Source: Sphingomonas sp. HITSZ_GF
GTDB lineage: Bacteria > Pseudomonadota > Alphaproteobacteria > Sphingomonadales > Sphingomonadaceae
Assembly (NCBI RefSeq): GCF_029543155.1
Contig: NZ_JARQXA010000005.1
Location: forward strand, 1 to 64,000
DNA length: 64,000 nucleotides
Direction: 5' to 3'
Under the pieces are notes generated by a model. The model worked only from the letters and a program-made list of their open reading frames with translations. It was not told the DNA's origin and did no database searches. Positions 1 through 11,800 of this stretch are shown piece after piece. How positions within the stretch are numbered: the stretch's first letter is position 1; the number at the start of each line of letters is the position of its first letter. Made by a program: the position numbers and the translations under genes.

Positions 1-822
1 AACGACACGATCGGCGCGCTTGGCCTCAACGGCACGCTCGCCGGCACCGGCACGCTGACCGCGAGCCAGTATCAGCTGACCGGCGCGACCGTGAACGCCA
101 ACCTGGGCACGGGTGCGGTGTTCAACCTCGGCGGTACCTCGACGCTGAACGGCACGGCGGCAGGCGATGTCTCGGTGCAAGCCGGCACGCTGGCGCTCGG
201 CGCGGCGGATCGTCTGGCGGACGCCGCAAACGTGGTGGTCGCCTCGGGGGCGACGCTGGACATCGGCGCGTTCAACGACACGATCGGCGCGCTTGGCCTC
301 AACGGCACGCTCGCCGGCACCGGCACGCTGACCGCGAGCCAGTATCAGCTCACCGGCGCGACGGTGAACGCCAACCTGGGCACAGGCGCCGTCTTCAACC
401 TGGGCGGCACTTCGACGCTGAACGGCACGGCGGCGGGTGATGTCTCGGTCCAGGCGGGCACGCTGGCGCTCGGCGGCGCCAACCGCCTCGCCGACACAGC
501 CACGGTGGTGGTCGCATCGGGCGCGACGCTGGACCTGGGAGCGAACAGCGACACGATCGCTGCGCTCGCGCTCGGCGGCACGCTGGCTGGCACCGGCACG
601 CTGACCGCAGGCCAGTATCAGCTGACCGACGCCACCGTGAACGCCAATCTGGGCGCTGGCACGCTCGTCAACATGGCCGGCACTTCGGTGCTGAACGGCA
701 CGGCGGCCGCGGGTACCGTCACCGTCCAGGACGGCACGCTGCGCCTTGGCGCCAGCGACCGGCTGGCCGACAATGCCGTGCTGGGCGTTGCCGCGGGAGC
801 GACCTTCGATCTCGCAACCTAT
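1..822 (+). repeat. Three tandem 273-276-nt coding repeats in the autotransporter passenger
   Basis: The unit that begins AACGACACGATCGGCGCGCT at base 1 recurs at 274 and, more diverged, at 547; the third unit is 276 nt and runs into a weaker fourth start at about 823. Units 1 and 2 are almost identical at DNA level over their first 100 bases. The period is 91 residues. The array continues upstream out of the window, so the total copy number is unknown. Confidence 0.85.
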
Positions 823-2727
823 AACGAGACCGTCGCCAGCCTTGCCGGCACCGGCACGATCGCACTCGGCACCGGCCGCCTGACGCTCAACAGCGCGTCG
901 AGCACCGGCTTTGGCGGCTCGATCACCGGTTCGGGCACGCTCGACAAGCAGGGCCTGGGCACGCTGACGCTGGCCGGCACCTTCGCGACCACGGGTCGCT
1001 TCGACGTTTCGGCAGGCACCCTCGCCTTCTCGGGCTCGACCCAGGGCGGCATCCGCGTCCAGGGCGGAACGCTGATCGGCGGCGGCACGCTGGCAGGCGC
1101 GCTGACGGTCAACTCGGGCAGCTTCTCGCCGGGCGGCCTCGCCACCGGCGCGCTGGGTGCGATCAACCCGATCGGCAGCTTCACCGTGGGCAGCCTGGTC
1201 GCCACCGGCGGCACCCTGTTGTTCGATTTCGGCGGCATCGGCCTGAACTTCGCGTCGGACACGATCCGGGTGAACGGCACCGCCACGCTCTCGGGCGGCA
1301 CGGTGCAGGTCAACGCGCTGACCGCGGCGGCGAGCGACTACCGCTTCAACCAGCTCTACACGATCGTCCAGGCGAACAGCCTGACCGGCACCTTCGCCAA
1401 CGGATCGGTGTTCGCCACGGTGGCGAGCAACCCGAACCTGAAGTGGCGTCTGCGCTACGATCTGGTTGCCAATGCCGTCGTCCTCCAGGTCCAGAAGAAC
1501 ATGGAGTTCACCGACGGCGTGGCCCCGGGCGACGTCAACACGCTGGCCGTGGCCAATGCGCTGGGCAACTCGACGACGGGCAATGCTTCGGATCAGTGGG
1601 CAGCGACGCTCAATTCGATCACGGCGCTGAGCACCGGCGAGCGCGTCGCGGCGTTCAAGAGCTTCAGCGGCGAAGCGCTGGCCGATGTCTCCACCGCGAC
1701 GATCTCGGCCAACAACCTGTTCACCGACCTGCTGCGCCAGCGCGTGGGCGACGGCAGCGATGCGCTGATCGGCGGCGGGTTCGCCGGAGCGAGCCTGGCT
1801 GATGTCCGCACCACGGGCACGGCGGGCAACAGCTTCGCAAGCGCGCTTTCGGGCGCAACCTTGCCGGGCACCGGCAGCGAGGAAGCCGGCAATGGCGGCA
1901 TCTGGGGCCAGGTCTATGGCGGCTACCAGAAGCTGCTCGGCGACGGCGTGCATGCCGGCCTCGACACCACCATGGCGGGTGTCGCGATGGGCGTGGAGAC
2001 GCGGATGGACGGCTTCACTGCGGGCGTTGCCGGCGGCGTGGCCCAGATCGATGCCGATATGGACAGCCGTTATTCGACCGTCAGCGGCAACCAGTATCAG
2101 CTGGGCGGCTATCTGAGCTACGATGCGGGCGTCGCCTTCGTCGCGGCTTCGGGCAGCTGGTATTCGAGCGACCTGAACAGCAAGCGCACGCTGATCGTCG
2201 GCAGCACCACGGCGCTGGCCACCGGCGACATCCACTCGACCGGCTATTCGGTGGGCGTCACCGGCGGCTTCCGCACCGAATTCGCCAACGGCCTGCGCCT
2301 GGCGCTGATCGGCACGGCGAGCAAGGTGCGCGACCAGCGCGACGGCTTCACCGAGAATGCGACGGGCGGCCTGGGCCTCGAGATGGCCTCGGCCAATCGC
2401 GACCTGTTCACCGCCGGCGCGGAACTGCGCCTCGGCGCCAAGGTGAAGACCGGCGCCGGCATGGCGATGCCGTGGGTCAGCATGGGCGTGCGCTACAATT
2501 CGGGCGACCTCGATACCGTTGGCAACCTGCGCTTCTCGGGCGCGCCCGCGGGCACGGGCAGCTTTGCGGTCGAGGGGGTGCGGATCGCGCCGGTGCTCGG
2601 CATGCTCGGCGTCGGCATCGATGCACGGGCGAGCAGGAATGTGCGCCTGGGCATCGCGCTGGAAGGCTCGGCGGGCGAGAACACCCGCGAGGGCCGTGCG
2701 TCGGTGCGCGTGAAGATCGGTTTCTGA
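1..2727 (+). CDS. Autotransporter (type V secretion) adhesin, C-terminal part, 5' truncated by window edge
   Basis: The frame is open from base 1, so the start lies upstream; 908 residues are visible. The visible passenger begins with Gly/Thr/Ala/Leu-rich beta-helix repeats of 91 residues (NDTIGALGLNGTLAGTG type). A PATR-like segment follows at about nt 937-1140 (LDKQGLGTLTLAGT, then SAGTLAFSG). From about nt 1891 (NGGIWGQVYGG) to the end, roughly 278 residues look like an autotransporter beta-barrel: alternating short amphipathic strands and a C-terminal phenylalanine (VRVKIGF), the usual BAM recognition end. Such proteins insert the barrel in the outer membrane and expose or release the passenger. 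The ligand cannot be read from sequence. The gene converges on the giant TpsA gene and ends in a strong hairpin. Confidence 0.9.
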   Translation, partial: NDTIGALGLNGTLAGTGTLTASQYQLTGATVNANLGTGAVFNLGGTSTLNGTAAGDVSVQAGTLALGAADRLADAANVVVASGATLDIGAFNDTIGALGLNGTLAGTGTLTASQYQLTGATVNANLGTGAVFNLGGTSTLNGTAAGDVSVQAGTLALGGANRLADTATVVVASGATLDLGANSDTIAALALGGTLAGTGTLTAGQYQLTDATVNANLGAGTLVNMAGTSVLNGTAAAGTVTVQDGTLRLGASDRLADNAVLGVAAGATFDLATYNETVASLAGTGTIALGTGRLTLNSASSTGFGGSITGSGTLDKQGLGTLTLAGTFATTGRFDVSAGTLAFSGSTQGGIRVQGGTLIGGGTLAGALTVNSGSFSPGGLATGALGAINPIGSFTVGSLVATGGTLLFDFGGIGLNFASDTIRVNGTATLSGGTVQVNALTAAASDYRFNQLYTIVQANSLTGTFANGSVFATVASNPNLKWRLRYDLVANAVVLQVQKNMEFTDGVAPGDVNTLAVANALGNSTTGNASDQWAATLNSITALSTGERVAAFKSFSGEALADVSTATISANNLFTDLLRQRVGDGSDALIGGGFAGASLADVRTTGTAGNSFASALSGATLPGTGSEEAGNGGIWGQVYGGYQKLLGDGVHAGLDTTMAGVAMGVETRMDGFTAGVAGGVAQIDADMDSRYSTVSGNQYQLGGYLSYDAGVAFVAASGSWYSSDLNSKRTLIVGSTTALATGDIHSTGYSVGVTGGFRTEFANGLRLALIGTASKVRDQRDGFTENATGGLGLEMASANRDLFTAGAELRLGAKVKTGAGMAMPWVSMGVRYNSGDLDTVGNLRFSGAPAGTGSFAVEGVRIAPVLGMLGVGIDARASRNVRLGIALEGSAGENTREGRASVRVKIGF

Positions 2728-2809
2728 CCGGACTGACGGAGCCACGGTTCTAAGCAGACGGAATCCTGCTTCCTACCGGACCCCGCCATGGCCCCACCAC
2801 GGGGGGGCC

Positions 2810-2850
2810 GAGAGCCCGCGCAGGGATACTGCGCGGGCTCTCTTGCTTTC
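2810..2850 (+). terminator. Rho-independent terminator of the autotransporter gene
   Basis: A perfect 14-bp stem (GAGAGCCCGCGCAG and its complement, 2810-2823 and 2829-2842) with a 5-nt loop is followed by TTGCTTTC on the + strand. It lies 82 bp past the autotransporter stop and 7 bp from the stop of the convergent giant gene, so it may insulate both transcripts, but only the + side carries a T-rich tail. Confidence 0.8.
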
Positions 2851-5800
2851 AGTCGCCGTCGCCGTCCGTATCCTGATCGCCATCACCCTCGAGATTCCGG
2901 GAAGGGTTCTGGTTCACAGAGAAACGGATGCCGACGCCGCCCTGCAGCATCTTGAGGGCATCGCTCGCATCCGCACCCGATTGGGTGAAGCTGATGACGA
3001 GCGTGCCGGGAACCACGGTAAGCAGATAATTGGCCGAAAGTGCGAGCGTGCCCTGCAGGATCGCATAGCTGCCCACCTGATCCCCTGCCTCGCGGACCAG
3101 CGCACCGCTGAAGCTGTCGCCGCTGACCACGCTGCCCGAGGTGACGGTGTAGCCGAACGCCGGATCGGGCTGGCCGAGGATCTTGGTGGCGTCGCCCACC
3201 GTCACCGTCACCGCGCGGCGGGTGATGTCGGCAGTCACCGGCGTTGCGGCCAGCGAGACGGTGTAGTTGGCGGCGTCCGCGCCCGAGAGCGACAGGCCGC
3301 TGACCTGGACCGTACGGCCGGTGCCGGCATTGGCATCGGCGAAGCGATAGGTGGCGGTGCCGGTCACCGTGTCGCCGGAGATCACGCCCGTGAGCGCGAT
3401 GCGGCCGGTGGCAGCGGTGGTGCCGTCATAGACCCGGCTGTCCGCCGTAGCGGATGCGGTGATCGCGCGCGGGCTGATGACGGCGGTGCCGGTGGCGGTG
3501 CCGCTGACCGTGTAGTTGCCCGCATCCGCGCCACCCAGCGTCAGGCCGGTTGCGGTGGCGGTGCGCGTGCCGGCGTTACGACCGTCGAACGCGATGTTGC
3601 CCGCGCTCACGGTCACCTGGTCGCCCGAAAGCACGCCGTTCAGGGCGAGGCTGCCGGTGGCAACGGTGGAGCCGTCATAGACGCGGCCATTGGCGGTGAG
3701 CGTCGCGGTGATCGCCCGGGCGAGAATATCGGCTAGGTCGGTCGCTGTGGTGTTGACGACGTAGTTGCCCGCATCGGCGCCGTTCAGGGTGATGCCGCTG
3801 GCCGTGACGGTGCGACCGGTGCCGGCATTGCGGCTGTCGAATGCCAGGCTGCCCGCCCCTGCCGAGACCGTATCGCCGGACACCACACCGCTCAGCGACA
3901 GCGCGCCGGTGGCATCGGTGGTGCCGTCATAGGTGCGGTCGTTGGCGCTCAGCGTCGCCGTGATCGCCCGGGCCAGGATATCGGCCAGGTCGGTCGCGGT
4001 CGCGTTGACGACATAGTTGGCCGCATCAGTACCGGTCAGGGTGATACCATTCGCGGTGACCGTACGGCCGGTGCCGGCATTGCGGCTGTCGAAGGTCAGG
4101 TTGCCATTGGCAGTGACCTGGTCGTTGCCGAGCACGCCGGCCAGCGACAGGGCGCCGGTGGCGGCAGTGGTGCCATCATAGGTGCGGTCGTTGGCGCTCA
4201 GCGTCGCCGTGATCGCGCGGGCGAGGATGTCGGCCAGGTCAGTCGCCGTGGTGTTGACGATGTAGTTGCCCGCATCGGCGCCGTTCAGGGTGATCCCGCT
4301 GGCGGTGACGGTGCGCGTGCCGGCGTTGCGGCTATCAAAGGCCAGGCCAGCCGCGGCAACACCTACCTGATCGTTGCCGAGCACGCCGTTCAGGGTGAGC
4401 GAGCCTGTCGCGTCGGTGGTGCCGTCATAGGTACGGTCGTTGGCGCTGAGCGTCGCGGTGATCGCCCGGGCCAGGATGTCGGCCAGGTCGGTGGCAGTGG
4501 TGTTGACCGTGTAGTTGGCCGCATCGGTGCCGGTCAGCGTGATACCGTTCGCGGTGACCGTACGGCCGGTGCCGGCATTGCGGCTGTCGAAGATCAGATT
4601 GCCATTGGCAGCGACCTGGTCGTTGCCGAGCACGCCCGCCAGCGACAGCGTGCCGGTGGCAGCAGTGGTGCCGTCATAGGTGCGGTCATTGGCGGTAAGC
4701 GTCGCCGTGATCGCCCGGGCCAGGATGTCGGCCAGGTCGGTCGCGGTCGCGTTCACCGTATAGTTGGCCGCATCGGCACCCGACAGGGTTATGCCGTTCG
4801 CGGTGACCGTGCGGCCGGTGCCGGCATTGCGGCTGTCGAAGGTCAGGCCGGCCGCGGTGGCACCCAACTGATCGTTGCCGAGCACGCCGTTCAAGGCGAG
4901 CGAACCGGTCGCATCGGTAGTGCCGTCATAGGTCCGGTCATTGGCGGTGAGCGTCGCGGTGATCGCCCGGGCCAGGATATCGGCGAGGTCGGTCGCGGTC
5001 GCGTTGACGACATAGTTGGCGGCATCGGTACCGGTCAGCGTGATCCCGCTGGCGGTGACGGTGCGCGTGCCGGCATTGCGGCTGTCAAAGGCCAGGCTGG
5101 CCGCGACTGCGCTCACCTGATCGTTGCCGAGCACACCGTTCAGCGACAGCGCGCCGGTAGCGCCGGTAGTGCCGTCATAGGTGCGGTCATTGGCGGTAAG
5201 CGTCGCCGTGATCGCCCGGGCCAGGATGTCGGCCAGGTCGGTCGCCGTGGCGCTGACGACATAGTTGCCCGCCGATGCGCCGGAGAGCGTGATGCCCCCC
5301 GCCGTGACCGTGCGGGTGCCGGCATTGCGGTTGTCGAAGCTCATGCTGGCGGCGTTGGCGGCCACCACGTCGTTGCCGAGCACGCCGTTCAGCGTGAGCG
5401 TGCCGGTGGCGGCGGTGGTGCCGTCATAGGTGCGATCGTTGGCGTTCAGCACTACGCTGATCACGCGCGGATCGATGATCACCGTGCCGGGCACGAAGGC
5501 GAAGGTGTAACCCATCTCCGATGCCAGCGAGCCGAGCGAGGCATTGACGGTATAGGTGCCCGCATTGCTGCCAGCGCCGCTGACCTCCGCCGTGCCGGCA
5601 TAGGCTGCAGTGGCGCTATCGCCGTTCACCAGGCCGGTGATCGTCGTGGTGACGCTCGGCGTCGTGCCGTCATAGACCAGATGGAGACTCGACGGGGTGA
5701 CCGTCAGCACCGGGCTATAGCCATAGACGAACCGGTTGCCCGCATTCGGCGCGGCGGCGAAGCTGCCGGTGCCGAAATCATAGGCGTCGCCATAATAGCT

Positions 5801-8800
5801 GATGCCTGCCAGCCCGCCGAAATCATTGCTCGGGTCGGACTGGCCCGGATTGCCCGCCGCCTGGGTATAGACCAGCCAGCGGCCATTCGGGGTGCTGAGG
5901 GCCCCGGCCCCCGCCAGGTTGGTGAACAGCCCGTCCGAAGCGAGCGTGATCGCATCGCCGGTGGCCGAGGAGATGACGCTGCCATTGGCACCGATCGTCA
6001 AGCCGCCATGCGAGGCGATCGCCGCCGCGCCGCTGCCCGCGTCGATATCGCCAACGATCGTCAGCGCGATTGCGTTGTTGAGGCTCAGCCCGTTGCTCGA
6101 GAAGCCGGTCACCGCGCCGATTCGGTTGTCGCCGCCCAGCGTCGCCGAGCCGGTGACGCTGGCGAGCAGCTGCGCGGCTTCGATATGGCCGCTGTTCTGG
6201 GTCAACGCGCCGTCCACCTGGAGATCGAGCAGGCCGCTCACCGCGACGGTATCTTCGAGGGTGAGCCCCCGAAGGTTGCGCAGGGCGAAATCGCCATTGG
6301 CAACGCTGATCGCACCGAGGCTGGCAACCCGCGAACCGGCGCCGCCGGCGTCCAGATTGACGCTGTCCTCCGCCGTCACGCTCAGCGTGCCGCCGGTGAT
6401 GCTGGCCGCGGCGATACCGCCCGTGCCCGAGCTCAGGTTGATCCCGAAATTGCCCGAGACATCGCCCAGCTGGACATCGCCCTGCCCCGCGATATCGATG
6501 ATGCCCGCGCTGGTGGTGACGTCGCCAAGGCCGACCGCCCCGCCCTGAGCGGCGATGGAGATCACGCCGACCGACTGGACGTCGTCGGCGAAGAAGCCGC
6601 TGTTGCGGGTCGTGACCTGCACGGTGCCACCCTCGATTGCACCGAAGCCGTCTGCGCTGTCGAGATTGATGACGAGGTTGCCATTGCCGGCACGGATACC
6701 GCTGCCCGCCTGGACAGAGCCGGCACTGCTGAAGACGTTCGCGCCGCTGATCGAGGCCGGATCCGCGGCGCCGATCACCAGGTCTCCGCCCGCCGTGAGC
6801 GACAGCGCATTGACGCCGTTGCTGGTCAGCGCCGCGCCGGCGAGCGAGAGATTGTTGCCCGCGACAAGCGTGATCGCGCTACCGGTCTCGATGAAGCCGG
6901 TGTGCAGCGAGCCGTTGAGCGCGCTTATCGACGCCGTTCCCCCGACCGTCAGGTTCACCGTGCCGAAATCGAAGTCACCCACCGTATCGGTGATTGCGAG
7001 CGCGCCGCTGATCGGGCCGACCGGCAGCGCGTGGCCCGCGAAATCGCCCGCGGTGACCGTATAGTTGCGGCCGACGCCAAGCGTATTGGAGATATCCGCC
7101 GTGCCGGAGCCGGCATCGATCGTGACGTCGTGGCCCTCGACCCATTGCAGGGCGACGCCCTGACCAATGACGGTGACGTTGCCGATGGTGCTGAGGAGCA
7201 AGCCGCCGGTAACCGCGCCATCCTGCGCCTCGACACGGATATCCCCCGACGAAGTGAGCGAACCCGTGGAATGCAGGTCGCCATCGGTGTCGAGGATCGT
7301 CACGTCGCCCAGGCTGGTGGCGCCACCGAACAGACTCGGGCTCAGCGTGAAGGTGCCGAAGTCCGCCGCGGTCAGCGCATAGCTGCCGCCGCTGCTCTGC
7401 GCATCCCGGATGTCGAGCACGCCCGCGGTCGAGACAGCGATGTCGTGACCGCGCAGCAGGTTGATGCCAAGGTCGCCCGAGGCGACTGCGATGCCGATAT
7501 CGCCCGCATCGGCGCTGACAAGATCGAGCACGCCGGTAATGCTGAGCAGGTTGATCGAGATGTTACCACCCGACGAGACCAGCCAGCCACCGGTGCAGCC
7601 GCAGCCGGCGCCCAGCGTGCCGTTGGTCACGACCGTGTTCGCGACGGTGGCGATGGCGCCGGCATCGGCACCGAGGGTGATATTGCCCTGGGCCGCCAGC
7701 GTGAAGCCGTTGGACGCGGTGAGGCCCCGAACCGTGGCGGAGGCGTCGGTATAGAGATAGGCCGTGCCCGAAGCCGCGACCTGGTTGACCTGCACATCCC
7801 CGGCGACGGCAATCGTAACATCGACGCCATTGAGGAGATCGGCGGTGAACCCACCGACATCGCCATAAACGTCGAGGGTGCCGCCCGAGCTGAGCGAGGC
7901 GGCACGGATCGCGTTGGCCTGAATAGTCAGAGCGTTGCCGGCCGAGAGGTTGGCGATGGCAGTGGTGTCGACGGTGCCGGTGCTCTCCAGATTGAGCGAG
8001 TTGCTGGCGTTGATGCCGCCGCCGCCCAGCGTCAGGTCGCCGCCCTGCGCCCGCAGGTCAACCTGCGTACCGGAAGCCGCGTTCACGGTGAGCGAGCCGC
8101 CATAGGCCTCGGCCGTGGCGTAGCCGGTATAGCCCTGGAGCAGACCGATCGTCAGCTCACCGTTCAGCACGTTGACCGAAACGTTGTTCGCCTGGAGCAG
8201 CGCCAGGTCCGCCGAATGGTCGAGATTGGCCCGCGCGCCGGTCGAGCCCAGGACATAGGCACTGCCGGTCGAACCCGCCGCTCGCTCGAAATAATTGTCG
8301 CTGGCGATCGACGGATAGTCGTTAGCCCCGAGCGTAGCCGTGCCGAGGACACTCTGCACGGTGACGTCGCCGGTGGCGCCGGTGAGCGTCGCCTGGCGCA
8401 GGGTGGCGTTGCCGAACAACGAATAGACGGTCAGGTCGCCGCCCGCGCTGGCATAGCCAACGCTCGCCGCGCCGAACTGGGCGGAGATGCCGATATTGGC
8501 GCCCGCCTCGACGCTGCCCGTCACGCTGAGCCCCTGGCTGCTCCGGAGCGTTGCGCTGCCAGTATCGGCGGCAGCGTGGAAGACCGTTAAGGCGCCGTTG
8601 CTGGCGGAGACGTCGATATCGGTCCCCGCGAGCAGCTCATAGGCATTGACCGAGTTGGCCGAGCCCGTCACGGCGCCGGACAGCGACTGGATCGTGCCGT
8701 TGCCGAGCAGGCCGCTCACCGAGAAATCGATGTCGCCTTCATATTCGAGCGTGTTGCCACCCATGTCGAGCGCGCCGGTGGCGGTCAGTGTCCAGGTGCC

Positions 8801-11800
8801 GGCGCGAGTGTAGGCGGGAGCAAGCGCGGCGCCCGCGAAACTGCGGCCGGTAAGCGTGTAGTCGTTGGCGACAAGGAGGAAATCGCGGACGTCGACGAGG
8901 CCCGAATTGGCGATCAGCGAGACATTGTCGCCGCTGAGGCCACCGATGCCGATGTTGCTTGCCTGGATCTCGACATTTCCGTTCGCGCCGAGCTGGACGC
9001 CGGTATCGGCATCGAGCGCACCGTTGGATACGGTGATCAGGATATTTCCGAGCGCCGCGATCGAGGTCGGCAGGAAGAGATTGCCGCTGTCCTGGGTGAT
9101 CGTCAGGTTGGCGACGCCGCAACCACAGGGTGAGAGCGCGCCGGCGTTGAAGCCCGTACCGCTCCACAGCGTATAGTCGCCACTGACAGTGACGCCGGTC
9201 GCATTGACCGAGCCCAGCACCGAGCGCAGCGAGACATTGCCGCCCTGAACGTCGCCGAGCGACAGGTCGCCGGTGCCGACCTGCGCCTGGACATTGCCAA
9301 AGGCAAGGATCGAGAGTGCCTGATCCATGCTGTCCAGATTGACGAACGCCCCGCCCGCGCCGGCGTTGATCGTCGCGCTGCCGCTCCAGCCGTTGAACCG
9401 CAGCGTGTTGGCCACCGAGATGCTCGCGGGGTCGCCCGCACCAAGGATCACGCGGTCGCCGCTGAACACCATGTTGTGGCCATCGGCTTCGTCGTCATCG
9501 CCGCTCGCGCCGATCGATGCAGCGGTGAGCGATACCGCATAGGCGCTGCCCGCGGCGATCGAGATGTCGTCGCCGGCCTGGACCGTGGACAGCTGCACCG
9601 CGCCGTTATGGCTGGTGATCGAGACGTCGCCCTCGACGTCGATCGCGGGGTTGACGATGATGTGGCTGTCGGCCTCGAGCAGCAGGTCACCCGCTGCGGT
9701 GACCGTCGGCCCGTTGATCGTCAGGAAGCCGCCACCGGTAACGACCACGCTGGCATTGCCGGGGCTGGTGAGCGAGGCGAGCACGAGATCGCCGACATTG
9801 TTGATGTTGATGTCGCCGCTGAGCGTGGTCAGCGAGAGCGAGCCGAAATGATTGTCGCCGAGAAGTTCGATGCCGTTCTGCGCGGAAAGCGTGACCGTGT
9901 CGGCGGTGATCACGCCGCCCGACTGGGTGATCCGGCCCGCAGTCGAGGTCAGCACGACGGCATCGGCGATGATGTCGCTGGTGACGTCATAATCGGCGGC
10001 CTGCGAGAAGCTGAACAGCGTCGGATCGATGAAGCCGAGGCGCAGGATGTCCTGGTTGGCGAGGACGACGTCGCCGATCGCCTGGATGTTGAGCGTGCCG
10101 GTGTGGAGCACGCCGCTCGCGCTGTTCTGGATCGCCGGGCCGCTCGCCAGCGTGCTGATCAACGTGATGCTGTGGTTCCGGTCGGTAGTGACGTCGGCAT
10201 CGATCGTGAGCGAGCGATCGGTCGCGACGGTGAAGTTGCCGCCGCTGACGGTGATCGCGCCCAGCGTCGAGATATGGTTGGCGCCGGTCAGCAGGAAGTC
10301 GCCATTGGTGGCGCTGCCCTCGATCCGGCTCGAGTCGATGACGCTGTTCGCGCCCTGGGTGACCGAGCCGCCGCTTGCCACCAGCTCGAGCGGCTGGCCG
10401 GCCGGCGAGATCGCGCCGATGAGATCGACCGATTCCGCGCCGAGACGGATCGTGCCGCTGTTCGCTGTGATGTTGCCGAAATGGCCGACGGTGCCGTTGA
10501 GGATCAGGTCGATATTGCCGGTATCGGTGAGGGCGCTGAACGTGCCGCCGATGGCGGTGACTGCCCCGGTGGTGTTGATGCCGCTGCTGGCGTGGAGCGC
10601 CAGGTCGCCGTCCACGTACACATTGTTCAGGCTGATCGCGCTGAGCGGCGCCGTGATGTCGGCATCGCCGTTGAAATTGAGGTTCAGCTCCAGCGCGCCG
10701 GTGGCGTGGATGTTGTTCAGCACCGCGATGCCGGCGCTGCCGGTGTTGCTGAGGCTGACCATCGGCGCAGAGATCGCGCCGCCGGCCATGGTGAGCGCGA
10801 AGTCGGTCGCCAGGCCCGAGCGGACAAAGGCGACGCTGTTCACGCCGGTGACCGAGCCAGTGATGCTCGTCACCCCGACGCCCAGCGAGACATTGTCGCC
10901 ATAGATGTTGCCGAGATGCGCGATCGCGTTGTCGCCGGTCATCTCGACATCGCCATAGGTGTCGACGTTGAGCAGGTTGGCCTTGACCGAGTCGACGGTG
11001 ATGCGGCCCACGCTGAGGCTCACAGTGCCGTTCTCGGCCGAGATCAGGGTACCGCCGAAGATGTTGGAGCTGGTGACCAGCGAGATATCGCCGGCCGTGG
11101 TCGTCAGGCGATCAATATAGCTGAAGGTGCCACCGAGCAGGTCCACACCCTGGGCAGCCGTGATGTCGAGGGTGCCCGCGGAAAAGGCGTTGCCGGGCTG
11201 GGTGACGCTGCCGCCATCCGAATAGAGGCCGAGCAGCGAGCCCGAGTGGATGCTACCCCAGATCTCGATGTCGCCGGCGTTGCGGAAGCGGAAGTCGCCG
11301 CTGGTGTTGATGGTATCGAGTCGCGCAACGGCATTGGCTTGCTGGAGGTCCGCGCTGCCGGCGCTGACGTTCAGCGTGTCGCCGGTGATCGTGCCGCCGG
11401 TCTGGCTGATGTCCGAGGCGCCGTTCAGCGTGACGCTGGTGCCCGCGGTGATGTCGCCGGTCAGCGCGTAGGCGGTCGCGCTGTTATAGGTCAGCTCGGT
11501 ACCGGCGCTGAGCGCGCCGACATAATCGATCGCATTGCCCTGGTTGAGCGAGAGCGAGCCATGCGCCGAGGCAGTCAACGTGCTGCCGACCATAGCGCCC
11601 GACTGCCAGATATTGCCGTTGGTCGAGGTCAGGGCGATCGAATGCGTCCCGGCATCGATCTGGTCGATCGTGAAGGTGCCGTCGTTGACGAAGGTCACGT
11701 TGTCGCCGAACAGCCGGACGCTGCCGCCGCCGTCGATCTGGTTCGCGGCGCCGAGCGTGATGTCGCCCACCCCGGTCACGTTGAGCCAATAGCCTCTGAT

